Of a stretch of DNA of 64,000 nucleotides, positions 30,925-40,178 are shown piece after piece; position 1 is the first letter of the stretch; each line of letters starts with the position of its first letter. The notes under the pieces are model-generated. The model was not told where the DNA came from. It searched no databases and saw only the letters and a list, made by a program, of their open reading frames with translations. The position numbers were made by a program, and so were the translations under genes. Source of the DNA: Acinetobacter sp. ANC 5054 (lineage in GTDB: Bacteria; Pseudomonadota; Gammaproteobacteria; Pseudomonadales; Moraxellaceae); assembly GCF_002135295.1 (NCBI RefSeq), contig NZ_NEGG01000008.1:1-64000 (forward strand), read 5' to 3'.

Positions 30925-31422
30925 TTAATTTTCAATACATTTTTCTTTAACATAAGAGCTATTGTAGTTTAACTCCCTCTTCTTTAAATCAAACAAACTA
31001 ATACAACTCGGATACTTTACTACACTATAAACCCTTGATTTATTGTAAATAGTTTCATTATCACACTTAACAAAGCAATTCTCTGAATTTCCTGCAAAAT
31101 ATGATGTTTTCAGTAAAACTCCTTCATTATATTCATATTTTTTTGAAATTTGATAATAATCATTATACGAAGAACTAACTAAAGGATTAATATATTTATT
31201 CTCATACTTTTCTATAATTTTATTATTTTTTTTATTAAATATTTCAATTACAGCTGAAAAATTATTGTTTACTTTTTTTTCTATTGAATAACTTTCCCCA
31301 AGATCAGTTCTTAAGAATTTTTTATATGTTTCCTTCATATAAAAATCAGTTGGTAAATTTTTTGCATTCTGAATGTTTGAAAATCCATAACAAATTAAAA
31401 ATAAAACAGCTTTAATTTTCAT
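30925..31422 (-). CDS. Putative exported immunity protein of the T6SS effector
   Basis: A 165-residue protein starting MKIKAVLFL with an N-terminal signal-like segment. The mature part is Asn/Lys/Tyr/Ser-rich with four Cys residues. The ATG at 31420-31422 has a GGGAG site. A longer frame reaching 31455 is rejected. It overlaps the 3' end of the peptidoglycan-hydrolase effector gene by 11 bases and is even more A+T-rich than its surroundings. A periplasmic protein directly after a wall-degrading T6SS effector fits an immunity protein. No family is recognised, so the role rests on position. Confidence 0.6.
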   Translation of the reverse strand: MKIKAVLFLICYGFSNIQNAKNLPTDFYMKETYKKFLRTDLGESYSIEKKVNNNFSAVIEIFNKKNNKIIEKYENKYINPLVSSSYNDYYQISKKYEYNEGVLLKTSYFAGNSENCFVKCDNETIYNKSRVYSVVKYPSCISLFDLKKRELNYNSSYVKEKCIEN

Positions 31423-33787
31423 CAATATGCTCCCTAATAGATTTATAGATATCATTTATTATTATATCTTTATCCCTTATTAATGATCTTGCAATTTTAG
31501 GTGTAGTCATAAATCCAAACTCTATTAAAACCTTAAATTTAGCTTTATTTTCGGTCCCGTTACCAAGAACAGTTAGATCTGGCCTACTGGCAATCGTACC
31601 TTTAACTTTAGAGTAATTTTTAGCAATCTTTTCAGCAAGTTTTTTCCCTGCTGCATCTATATAACACATAACAGCAAAATTTGAAGTCAAATTTTCAAGA
31701 CCATCACAATGTAGAGAAATAAAATAGTCAGCTTTAATTTTATTTGCTATTTCTTTTCTAAAACTTAATGGTGAGTTTGAAGTTACACCTAATGATTTAC
31801 ATACAATAATTTCTGAAATTTTATTATATGAAATAGGTTCTTTATTATCTCTAGTAATGTAAACTGTATGACCATCATTTTCCAATTTTTTTTTCAAATC
31901 TAATGCTCTATCATATACGTATTGATATTCCGTTGGACATTTTGGATCTTTGTTTTCAATGTATTTAAAATATTTATGAGCATTATCAATAATATTATCT
32001 GGTAAATCCTGCCAAGAATAATTTTGTCCAATCTTAAAGTTATTATCACCAAAACCTTCTTTTAATTGCAATAATCGAATTTGTGTCCCTGATTTTGCAC
32101 CATTACCTATAATTCCGTGACCAGGATCTAAAACTATTGTTTTCTTTTTACTATTAGTAGTGGCATTATGTGTCTGATTTTGATATGGCGTGGAAACGAC
32201 TTCATTACTACTTAAACACTTATCATTAATTTTTTTATTTAACAATAGCTCCCCATCTGTTAAATATTTTTTGGTTTTTTCAGCAATTTCAGACTTATAT
32301 ACTTTTCCATCACCATTAATATCTAATCCACTATTTTTTTCATATTTATTAACCCTAAGCTCTGAATGTTTATCATTTTTAATTGATAATTTACTTGCAC
32401 TATTTGCAAATACAACATGTTCACCCATTCCACTTGATGCAGGGAATAGTACCTGTAGATAAAAATCCACAAACTCTACATCCTTATTGGCTAATTTTTG
32501 AAAATGCTTCTCTACATAATACAACTGTTCGACTTCCGTCATTCTTGCCATCTCTACAACGCGAGTTAAATTATGCAAACTTTTATTATTCGAATTAAAA
32601 TAGTTATCAACTATTTCTAAAGTTACTTTACTAACTCCTAATAATTCCTTTGCTGTATCTGGCATAAATTGAATTAAACCTGTCGCACTAGAATTACTCC
32701 TATTGGGTACATCTGCTTTAAATGTACCCCCTGTTTCCCAAGCAAATACCGCCATCAAATTATTAGCCATTTTCAATGGATTTTTAGGCCATAAGTTCTC
32801 ACAAATTTCTACAACTTTTTTTCTAAATTCACAAGATACTTTTGCTCCCCAAATAAGGTCATAGTCCTTACATACACATCTTATTTGCTCATTATTGACC
32901 TTAAGTGATGGGCTTCCATTTTCTACACTATGCTCCTGCTTTATTTGAATTTTATCACCAGAAGGTGTCGAAGGTGTCGAAGGTGTCGAAGGTGTCGAAG
33001 GTGTCGAAGGTGTCGAAGGTGTCGAAGGTGTCGAAGGTGTCGAAGGTGTCGAAGGTGTCGAAGGTGTCGAAGGTGTCGAAGGTGTCGAAGGTGTCGAAGG
33101 TGTCGAAGGTGTATTATTCTTCAACTTTAAAATTTGACCAGTATATATATAATTTATATTGGTAATATTATTTAATGATTTTAATTCACTTATTGACACA
33201 CCAGTTTTAACCGATATCGCACTTAATGTATCACCTTTATTTACCTTATATACATCAGAGCTTAATAATAATTTATCATTTGAATTTTTAGGATCTTCTT
33301 TCAATCCACCCTTTGCTTTATAGTTAGGGTGAACTTGTATTTTTTGGCCTTCGTAAATTTTATTGGCATCATTAATTTTATTCAAGCCACATAGAAGAGC
33401 AACTGTAGTATTAAATTCTTTTGATATATTAATTAAACTATCATTTTTTTTAATCGTGTAAGTAAAAGGTTTAGCTGAGCCTGACTGATTTTTTCTTTCA
33501 ATTTTCTTTATTTTTTTTATTAGGACTTTGGGACTTCTAAAAACTTTAACATCACCATTTTTATAAATACAATATAATCCTACATACTTAAAATCACCAC
33601 TAGTTTTTTTCACAAATATTTTTAATATTGTTCCTAAATCACGGCTAATTAATACTGTTTTCCCATAATTATTACTTAATCCTGCAGCAATAACTTTACC
33701 TTTCATACTTTCAATTTTATATTCCAAAAAATCTATAGGATTAAATAATAAATCTAGAAATTGAAATTCTACTGTTCCTTTCATCAC
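31412..33787 (-). CDS. T6SS cargo effector: LysM, muramidase-like and amidase domains
   Basis: A 791-residue modular wall hydrolase. Residues 1-100 resemble a small transthyretin-like sandwich ([13 protein letters not shown]). Two LysM domains lie at about 107-152 and 178-223. Residues 226-276 are 17 perfect TPS tripeptides. A lysozyme/transglycosylase-like domain spans about 295-460, with FAWETGGTF (Glu351) and [14 protein letters not shown]. An EF-hand-like [12 protein letters not shown] lies at about 489-500. An Amidase_3 domain spans about 548-790, with zinc-site candidates His557 (LDPGHG), Glu577, His693 (SLHCDG) and Glu756 (LIEFGF). No signal peptide. It follows vgrG by 15 bases and overlaps the probable immunity gene, so delivery on VgrG is inferred. 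Strongly A+T-rich, suggesting horizontal origin. Confidence 0.85.
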   Translation of the reverse strand: MMKGTVEFQFLDLLFNPIDFLEYKIESMKGKVIAAGLSNNYGKTVLISRDLGTILKIFVKKTSGDFKYVGLYCIYKNGDVKVFRSPKVLIKKIKKIERKNQSGSAKPFTYTIKKNDSLINISKEFNTTVALLCGLNKINDANKIYEGQKIQVHPNYKAKGGLKEDPKNSNDKLLLSSDVYKVNKGDTLSAISVKTGVSISELKSLNNITNINYIYTGQILKLKNNTPSTPSTPSTPSTPSTPSTPSTPSTPSTPSTPSTPSTPSTPSTPSTPSTPSGDKIQIKQEHSVENGSPSLKVNNEQIRCVCKDYDLIWGAKVSCEFRKKVVEICENLWPKNPLKMANNLMAVFAWETGGTFKADVPNRSNSSATGLIQFMPDTAKELLGVSKVTLEIVDNYFNSNNKSLHNLTRVVEMARMTEVEQLYYVEKHFQKLANKDVEFVDFYLQVLFPASSGMGEHVVFANSASKLSIKNDKHSELRVNKYEKNSGLDINGDGKVYKSEIAEKTKKYLTDGELLLNKKINDKCLSSNEVVSTPYQNQTHNATTNSKKKTIVLDPGHGIIGNGAKSGTQIRLLQLKEGFGDNNFKIGQNYSWQDLPDNIIDNAHKYFKYIENKDPKCPTEYQYVYDRALDLKKKLENDGHTVYITRDNKEPISYNKISEIIVCKSLGVTSNSPLSFRKEIANKIKADYFISLHCDGLENLTSNFAVMCYIDAAGKKLAEKIAKNYSKVKGTIASRPDLTVLGNGTENKAKFKVLIEFGFMTTPKIARSLIRDKDIIINDIYKSIREHIDEN
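32961..33113 (-). repeat. 17-unit perfect 9-base tandem repeat
   Basis: On the plus strand GAAGGTGTC repeats 17 times without interruption, the last copy ending in A. On the coding strand it specifies Thr-Pro-Ser 17 times, a flexible linker between the LysM and muramidase-like parts of the effector. Changes in copy number keep the frame. Confidence 0.97.
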
Positions 33788-33802
33788 AATACTTCCTAAT
33801 TT

Positions 33803-36800
33803 TTATATATCTTTTTCTTCTACATAGTCATAATTTAAATCATCCTCACTAAACCATTCGGATGTCTCATAGCCAACTAAAATATCAAATTCTGCTTGTT
33901 CATCCGAAAAATGATCTTGCGTTTGGCCATCATCATTTAAATTTCCATTTACATATGTATTTGTTTTAGTATCTAAAAAGTTGTATTCAATATTCTGGAA
34001 TTTTTCTCCAATAAATAAGTTATAAAAATCTAATCTATTACTAAAAAGCCCACTGTTTGTTATCTTCGGCAATTCAGCATTCACAGTCGCACCTGCCACA
34101 AAACTATGCTGCCCAGCCTTACTCTCGAACTTACCGCCTGTTGTGGTAAAGATGCCGTTTCCATTAATTTTCAGTTGTGAACCACCTGCCGTCAGTACAA
34201 TCTCTTTCGGACTGGTAATTTCAATCTTATCTTCCGTGGAAATCAGTTTAATGACCTTGCGGGCTATGGCTTCTATAGCATCATCCTGTGCTTGAAGTTC
34301 TACTTTACCTTTTGCTGCATAAGCCCGAATTCCCTTTTGTGCTGCAAAAATACTCACCTTATCCTGAGCATGACTCACTATACTTTTTTGAGCACTGAAA
34401 TTAATCGAACCTTGCGCACTTTCTGCAATATCTTGCGAGGCTTGTAAAACAATATCTTCTGGTGTGGTGAGTGCAATACCATTGGGTGATGCCAGCAACA
34501 TCAGCGCTTGGCGGAATAATTTGCCCTGTTCTTGTTTTGCCGCTGTATTTGATTTTTCTAAACCTTGCGCATAACCTTCCATAAAGCCTTGTACTTTTTC
34601 TAATGCTTTTATAGGTGTCATCGCTTGTGGCAATCCAAAACCACCATTATTTAACAAGTCATCTGGGTTAAATTTGATATCTTCAATCAGTTTGCCCACA
34701 TCTTTTAATGCTTTTAATGGATCTTCTTTTAAATTGCTTTTTAGGCTCGCTACACGTCCCTGAATCACATCTTTACCATTCTCTTCAATGTGATCGATCA
34801 CCGATTTAAGGTTATCAAAAGCATCTTCCGCATCATCAAAAAAGGCTTTGAATTCCTTCACAGTACTTTTCACATCTTTCGCAATAGAACCGATATCTTT
34901 CACAAAGCTTTTACAGTTTTTTAATGCGGCAAGTGGATCACGACTCAAGTCATCTTTAAATAAATTTAAGGTGGTTTTTACCGCCTCGGCAGTACTTTCA
35001 ATCTCTAAGGATTGAATCAATTTCGGTAAACGATGAATCACATTCAAGGCATCTGCTTGCTGTTTTACCGCTAGACCACTAAGCATATTCATGCTTTCAT
35101 GGCCTTGATTTAGCAGTGATTGTGCTTCTGCTGCCGCTAAATGATCAGCAACTGCCTTATCTTGCGCATAGGTACTAATTAATAATCCTTTCCCTGCCCG
35201 CATAGCGCCCCAAGCATCTGTTCTCAGCTCGAAACCTTCACCTCGTCCATTACTTTGGTCAATTTCTTTGGGATGGCTCAAATTACCTAAATTTAACTGT
35301 GTTGCCGCATGACTACTTTGGAGTTGGGTACTGATTTGCCCTGTCGTATCATCGAAGCGGAGTTGGTTAAATCCTGCGCCTGCAACTTCTTGCGATCGGA
35401 TACCACTGAGTTTTTTGGTTTCAGGAAGCTGACCCTTTACATCAAACATGGTCTGATGGCGTTCAGCTTCGTGAATACGTCCTACTACAAATGGTCGATC
35501 GACATCTCCCTCAAAAAAGTCGATGACCACAATCTCTCCCACACGAGGATGAAAACGTGCGCCATAACCCTCACCCGCCCAAGGGGTTAGGACATCTACC
35601 CAGGCCGAATCTGAATCATTGTCATTGCTACCAGCACCTCCATCATGACCATGATCATCTGTACGGGTAAAGGTGAATCGAACCTTAATCCTACCCCAAG
35701 CATCGACGTGTATGGACTCACCCTCTGGCCCAACCACTTTGGCACGCTGAGGGAATGCCGCAGGTCGATGCTGTAATGGATCATATTCAGGTACTACCGC
35801 AATTTGTCGACGTACAATATAAAGTTCATTGGCCTGTCGCTCATCTCCCAATGACTGCCAACGACTTGCTGTTAATAATTTATCGAGTTGTACCAAGATG
35901 TCTTTGGGTAAATTATTTTGGTTGTAAAAGGCTTTGCCTAAAATAAGAAATTCGCGTTCTGACCCTGCATGTTGATCAATTTCAGGATGATTCAATAACT
36001 CAAACCAATACCCAACCTGAGCATCTCGTACACTACTATTGGCGGTAAAATACTTGGCTTGTAATTCCTGATATTGGTTTAACTGTTGATTTAGTTTGTC
36101 CAGTTGCTGACCACTCGCCGCCGTGCTTTGGTCTTCCCCTTTTAAATCATGAGTCCATGCAGAACTAATCGTCCATGCCTGCTCAAGGCTTAAGCTGGCA
36201 TTTTCCTGTTGTTCACTATGGTGATGGGAGCTGAGAAATGTACTACTTTGATCTTGCGCTAAATTTTGAGCTTGCCAACGCTGGGTCTGAATGGTCGTAG
36301 ATTGTAAAAAACGTTCAGCCACTAAACTGGTCATCGTATCTTGTTGCTCAGTGGCATGACTGCGATGAAAGCGAATCGTTTTACGGTTCAGTGCTTTAAA
36401 GGCTTGATTTGAATCAATCAAACGCAGTATTTGCGCTTCCATCGCTGAAGCAGAAAATGCCACGAACAGCTCAGCTTCATCTATCAGCCAGTTAATGCCT
36501 TCACTGCGCCACAGTCGAGTCAGAAATTCGTAGTCACTCTCATTGGCTTGCATGGTAAATGGTCGAACATCATAATTTTGACTTAAGCCATCCATGTTGA
36601 GGCTCAAGCTCGCGGCAAATAATGCGCTTTTTTGCTGCCATTCACTAAACAGTACTTCGGTAATTTCCCGTACCGACTTATTCATAAACACACGACTATT
36701 ACGGCGCTTATGCCAAAGTGCTGTCGCATCTTCAATAATGAGTTTATATACCGTCAGCGAACCGTCACTTTGACCTTGGCTGGCCCCAGTAATCAAGCCT

Positions 36801-37060
36801 GTTAGACGACTCAGTTGGCCCAGATCGGTGACTTGATCAATGGAAACACGACCACCAATAAACTGTTTCAGCGCCAAATGTGCATTGGTCGATAGACAAA
36901 TAATTTCCGCACGAAAGCCTTGATTGATTCGATGTTGACCCTCAATCCGCTGAATAAAAACTTCAGAATTTAGGTGTTCATTTGAGAAATGAATATGTAG
37001 CGCACGTTTTTGTACACTCAAGCCAAAGTTCTCGACCATGGCATATATATTTTTAAGCAT
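33803..37060 (-). CDS. vgrG: Type VI secretion VgrG spike with divergent C-terminal tail
   Basis: A 1085-residue VgrG. The N-terminal gp27-like part (about 20-400) includes ESDYEFLTRLWRSEGINWLI. A gp5-like OB region follows (about 430-560, with WVDVLTPWAGEGYGARFHPRVGEIVVIDFFEGD). A long helical insert (about 650-830) is rich in Lys, Asp and Leu. A DUF2345 beta-helix (about 850-1000) comes next. Residues 1001-1085, acidic and aromatic, look unlike the rest, and the DNA becomes clearly A+T-richer below position 34060. The tail probably recruits the cognate effector. Starts at 37060 or eight codons later are both possible, with no clear ribosome site. Confidence 0.93.
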   Translation of the reverse strand: MLKNIYAMVENFGLSVQKRALHIHFSNEHLNSEVFIQRIEGQHRINQGFRAEIICLSTNAHLALKQFIGGRVSIDQVTDLGQLSRLTGLITGASQGQSDGSLTVYKLIIEDATALWHKRRNSRVFMNKSVREITEVLFSEWQQKSALFAASLSLNMDGLSQNYDVRPFTMQANESDYEFLTRLWRSEGINWLIDEAELFVAFSASAMEAQILRLIDSNQAFKALNRKTIRFHRSHATEQQDTMTSLVAERFLQSTTIQTQRWQAQNLAQDQSSTFLSSHHHSEQQENASLSLEQAWTISSAWTHDLKGEDQSTAASGQQLDKLNQQLNQYQELQAKYFTANSSVRDAQVGYWFELLNHPEIDQHAGSEREFLILGKAFYNQNNLPKDILVQLDKLLTASRWQSLGDERQANELYIVRRQIAVVPEYDPLQHRPAAFPQRAKVVGPEGESIHVDAWGRIKVRFTFTRTDDHGHDGGAGSNDNDSDSAWVDVLTPWAGEGYGARFHPRVGEIVVIDFFEGDVDRPFVVGRIHEAERHQTMFDVKGQLPETKKLSGIRSQEVAGAGFNQLRFDDTTGQISTQLQSSHAATQLNLGNLSHPKEIDQSNGRGEGFELRTDAWGAMRAGKGLLISTYAQDKAVADHLAAAEAQSLLNQGHESMNMLSGLAVKQQADALNVIHRLPKLIQSLEIESTAEAVKTTLNLFKDDLSRDPLAALKNCKSFVKDIGSIAKDVKSTVKEFKAFFDDAEDAFDNLKSVIDHIEENGKDVIQGRVASLKSNLKEDPLKALKDVGKLIEDIKFNPDDLLNNGGFGLPQAMTPIKALEKVQGFMEGYAQGLEKSNTAAKQEQGKLFRQALMLLASPNGIALTTPEDIVLQASQDIAESAQGSINFSAQKSIVSHAQDKVSIFAAQKGIRAYAAKGKVELQAQDDAIEAIARKVIKLISTEDKIEITSPKEIVLTAGGSQLKINGNGIFTTTGGKFESKAGQHSFVAGATVNAELPKITNSGLFSNRLDFYNLFIGEKFQNIEYNFLDTKTNTYVNGNLNDDGQTQDHFSDEQAEFDILVGYETSEWFSEDDLNYDYVEEKDI

Positions 37061-37248
37061 TGTTATTATGAAAATAATTTTTATAATCGCGGCATTTTAG
37101 AAAATGTTTAATTTTTCGTCTACCCTATTTTGTAACTAAATTGTTGAGGAAACAAAATTTTTCAGGAATATTAGCTACTCATTTTATTTTTACTCTCAAT
37201 GATCTGTGGCTGCTAAACTGCGTGCATCCTGATAATAATTTAATCCGC

Positions 37249-38403
37249 ATGATCCAAATCGAATCAAAACTCCCTGCGCAAGGGGTGACTATTTTTAGTG
37301 TGATGAGTGCTATGGCACAGCGCTTAAATGCCCTCAATCTTTCCCAAGGCTTTCCAGATTTCCCTGCACCACCTGCATTATTAGATGCACTGTGTCAGGC
37401 AACGCAAAAGGGTTTTAATCAATATGCACCTGGAGATGGCTTACTGATTTTAAGAGAGCAATTGGTCAAGTTATTTGCGCAGCGTGATCAACTAAAAATT
37501 GATCCTGTCGCTGAAGTCACGATTACCCCAGGGGCAACCATTGGCATTTTCAGCGCCATTCAAGCGGTGGTTCAGGCGGGTGATGAGGTGATTATTTTTG
37601 ATCCGAGTTATGACAGTTATGCGCCGAGTGTGAAGCTCGTTGGAGCTACACCTGTTCATATTGCATTAGACTCAACCAACTTTGCCGTGGATTGGAATCG
37701 CGTTGCAAATGCCATCAATGACAAAACTCGCATGGTCATTGTGAATACCCCGCACAACCCAAGTGGTGCAGTATGGGAGCGTGAAGATTGGCTTCGCTTG
37801 ATTCAATTAATCCAAGATAAAAATATTATTGTGTTGTCAGATGAAGTCTATGAGCATCTGATTTTTGATGGTCGTCAGCACCTGTCTGCCTTATCTTTTC
37901 CAGAACTGCGTGAGCGTAGTTTTGTGGTGGGATCGTTTGGTAAAACTTTTCATGTCACAGGTTGGAAAACCGGTTATTGCATTGCCGCACCTGCATTGAT
38001 GCAAGCCTTTCGCCAAATTTATCAGTTTGCCAATTTCTGTGGTGTAACCCCCGTACAAATGGCTTTGGCCAACTTTATGGCTGATCATCCTGAGCATATC
38101 GCAGAACTTTCGGCATTTTATCAAGCCAAACGCGACCGCTTTAATCAAGGCATTGCAGCCTCTCGCTTTAGCTTCACACCTTCAGCAGGTACTTATTTTC
38201 AAAATTTAGACTATCGCAATATTCGTCCTGATTTGAACGATGTTGAGATGTGCCAATTGCTAGCAGAACAACATAAAATTGTGGCGATTCCAGTCTCGGT
38301 GTTTTATCAAGACCCACCCAAAGATTTACGTTTATTACGCTTCTGTTTTGCCAAACAAGATGCAACATTAGACCGTGCGGCTGAAATATTATCAGCTGTA
38401 TAA
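37249..38403 (+). CDS. PLP-dependent aminotransferase (methionine aminotransferase type)
   Basis: About 384 residues of the class I/II aminotransferase fold, close to the YbdL/KAT branch. Motifs: NLSQGFPDF near the N-terminus, YAPGDGLLILREQ, TPHNPSGAVW, SDEVYEHLIFDG, and the cofactor Lys in GSFGKTFHVTGWKTGY. The ATG at 37249 is used. An upstream TTG extension adds an unlikely hydrophobic N-terminus. It is divergent from vgrG and is followed by a terminator. Use of methionine as amino donor is inferred from the subfamily. Confidence 0.85.
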   Translation: MIQIESKLPAQGVTIFSVMSAMAQRLNALNLSQGFPDFPAPPALLDALCQATQKGFNQYAPGDGLLILREQLVKLFAQRDQLKIDPVAEVTITPGATIGIFSAIQAVVQAGDEVIIFDPSYDSYAPSVKLVGATPVHIALDSTNFAVDWNRVANAINDKTRMVIVNTPHNPSGAVWEREDWLRLIQLIQDKNIIVLSDEVYEHLIFDGRQHLSALSFPELRERSFVVGSFGKTFHVTGWKTGYCIAAPALMQAFRQIYQFANFCGVTPVQMALANFMADHPEHIAELSAFYQAKRDRFNQGIAASRFSFTPSAGTYFQNLDYRNIRPDLNDVEMCQLLAEQHKIVAIPVSVFYQDPPKDLRLLRFCFAKQDATLDRAAEILSAV

Positions 38404-38440
38404 ACTGACCCAGTTCAAACTTTTCGTGTAGAAAAAATGA

Positions 38441-38472
38441 AGCCTTAGTTACCTAAAAACTAAGGCTTTTTT
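38441..38472 (+). terminator. Intrinsic terminator after the aminotransferase gene
   Basis: AGCCTTAGTT (38441-38450) pairs perfectly with AACTAAGGCT (38458-38467) over a 7-base loop and is followed by Ts. Confidence 0.92.
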
Positions 38473-38537
38473 ATGTCTAAGCATGCTAGTGTAAACATTA
38501 GCCAAAATGATAAAAATATCACCCACAGGACAGTCTT

Positions 38538-39905
38538 ATGTCGAAGCAGCAGCCCCTCGTTAACCAACACAATCTGTGGAAAACCTTCTTGGTTTTTCTG
38601 ATGCCGTTGATTGCGACCAATATTTTGCAAAATTTATCAGGGACAATTAACACGGTATTTGTGGGGCAAATGCTGGGTGTACATGCGATTGCAGCTGTAG
38701 CGGTATTCTTTCCAATTCTATTTTGCTTAATGGCGTTCGTGATTGGTTTATCCGCTGGTGCAACCGTTTTGGTTGGACAAGCTTGGGGAGCGCAAAATCT
38801 TGAAAAGGTGCGTACCGTGGTGGGTTCCACTTTATTTATGACCCTGATTGGCGGCAGTATTATCGCTTTTTTAGGGGTGATTTTCGCTAAACCCGTTTTG
38901 TCTGCACTAGGCACAGACCCTGAAGTTATGCACTTGTCACTGCCTTATGTGCAGTGGATGTTGGCAGGTAGTCCGCTGTTATTTATCTATATTATTTATA
39001 CGTCAATTCTACGTGGTGTAGGCGACAGTACCACACCACTAATTGCCTCAGGTATGACCATTGGTACGGGTTTAATTATCACACCCATTTTAATTGCAGG
39101 AAAATTTGGTTTTCCACAAATGGGGATTATTGCACCAGCGATTGCGACCAACATTGGTTTTTTTATCGCGCTCGTGTTCTTGTTTGTTTACCTCAACAAG
39201 AAAAATCATCCGCTGAAACCTGACATGGAATTATTACGTCATGTGCGCCATCAACATGATTTGAGCAAAATTATTCTACGACTCGGGATACCAACGGGTA
39301 TTCAGATGGTCACCACCTCGGTGGCAGGTTTAGTCATTGTTGGACTCGTCAACCGTCATGGTGCAGATGCAACTGCGGCTTATGGTGCGGTTAATCAGGT
39401 GCTGAATTATATTCAATTCCCTGCACTGTCCATTTCCATTGCAGCCTCTATTTTCGCAGCGCAAGCGATTGGTGCGGGTAAGTCAGAACTACTCAATAAA
39501 GTGAAACGGACTGCCTTAGGGATGAACATTATGATTACAGGTGCCTTAGTCGTGCTCGGCTATTTGTTCTCGAAATATTTAATGGCCTTATTTATTACTG
39601 ACCCGAATGTGGTGATCTTGGGTCAACAGCTGTTGTTTATTGTGTTGTGGTCAATTGTATTCTTTGGGGCCAGTGCCATCTTTGCATCCATCATGCGCGC
39701 CAGTGGTACCGTAACTGTGCCGATGATCATCAATATTTTGGCGATTATTGCGATTGAAGTACCGTGTGCTTACTTATTTAGTGAATGGTGGGGCTTAAAA
39801 GGTATTTGGTATGCCTATGCCTTGGCCTTTGTCAGTCTTTGTTTATTGCAAGGCTTGTACTACCAATTTGTTTGGAAAAAGAAAACCATCCAAACCTTGG
39901 TATAA
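38538..39905 (+). CDS. MATE family efflux transporter
   Basis: A 455-residue inner-membrane protein with twelve predicted helices in two related halves, each with MATE features (GTINTVFVGQMLGVHAIAAV and NRHGADATAAYGAVNQV). It should export cationic drugs or metabolites against a proton or sodium gradient. The sequence does not look like AbeM. Single gene. Confidence 0.9.
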   Translation: MSKQQPLVNQHNLWKTFLVFLMPLIATNILQNLSGTINTVFVGQMLGVHAIAAVAVFFPILFCLMAFVIGLSAGATVLVGQAWGAQNLEKVRTVVGSTLFMTLIGGSIIAFLGVIFAKPVLSALGTDPEVMHLSLPYVQWMLAGSPLLFIYIIYTSILRGVGDSTTPLIASGMTIGTGLIITPILIAGKFGFPQMGIIAPAIATNIGFFIALVFLFVYLNKKNHPLKPDMELLRHVRHQHDLSKIILRLGIPTGIQMVTTSVAGLVIVGLVNRHGADATAAYGAVNQVLNYIQFPALSISIAASIFAAQAIGAGKSELLNKVKRTALGMNIMITGALVVLGYLFSKYLMALFITDPNVVILGQQLLFIVLWSIVFFGASAIFASIMRASGTVTVPMIINILAIIAIEVPCAYLFSEWWGLKGIWYAYALAFVSLCLLQGLYYQFVWKKKTIQTLV

Positions 39906-40120
39906 AAGCGATCTTTCCTTCAAAAAATGCCACTTTCCTCGCGACATTTTTATGCTGATGCTATAGAGCATGCTTTTTTGCAAAATCAGCTGGATTTTTG
40001 CATAAGCTCTGAATAATTTCTGCTGTGGTTATCTGCTCAAATAGATGATTTTGCTGTTGTTTAATCAGTATATATTCAACTCAAAATCGCTAAGTATTTC
40101 ATTCCTTAATGATTTTTTAT

Positions 40121-40136
40121 TGGCATATATCTTGTT
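40121..40136 (+). promoter_or_regulatory. Sigma-54 type promoter of the first monooxygenase gene
   Basis: TGGCAT, five bases, TTGTT: the -24 element matches well and the -12 element has GT instead of GC. It ends 43 bases before the start codon. No TGTT-N8-AACA site was seen upstream of this one. Confidence 0.55.
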
Positions 40137-40178
40137 CTAAAACAGAGATTAAATTGCTTTTAGAAATAAGGAAAAATA

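Noticed and set aside
32961..33113. CRISPR-like repeat array
   Set aside because: Units are 9 bases with no spacers and lie inside a coding region; no cas genes are present.
32905..33165. Plus-strand frames reading KVS or RRC repeats
   Set aside because: They are other-frame shadows of the 9-base repeat that encodes TPS on the minus strand. They lack homology features and ribosome sites.
30925..37060. Complete T6SS locus or prophage
   Set aside because: No tss core genes, Hcp, integrase, capsid or lysis genes are present; only vgrG, cargo and probable immunity genes.
38538..39905. Identification of the MATE gene as AbeM
   Set aside because: The N-terminal sequence does not resemble AbeM as I know it; only family membership is supported.
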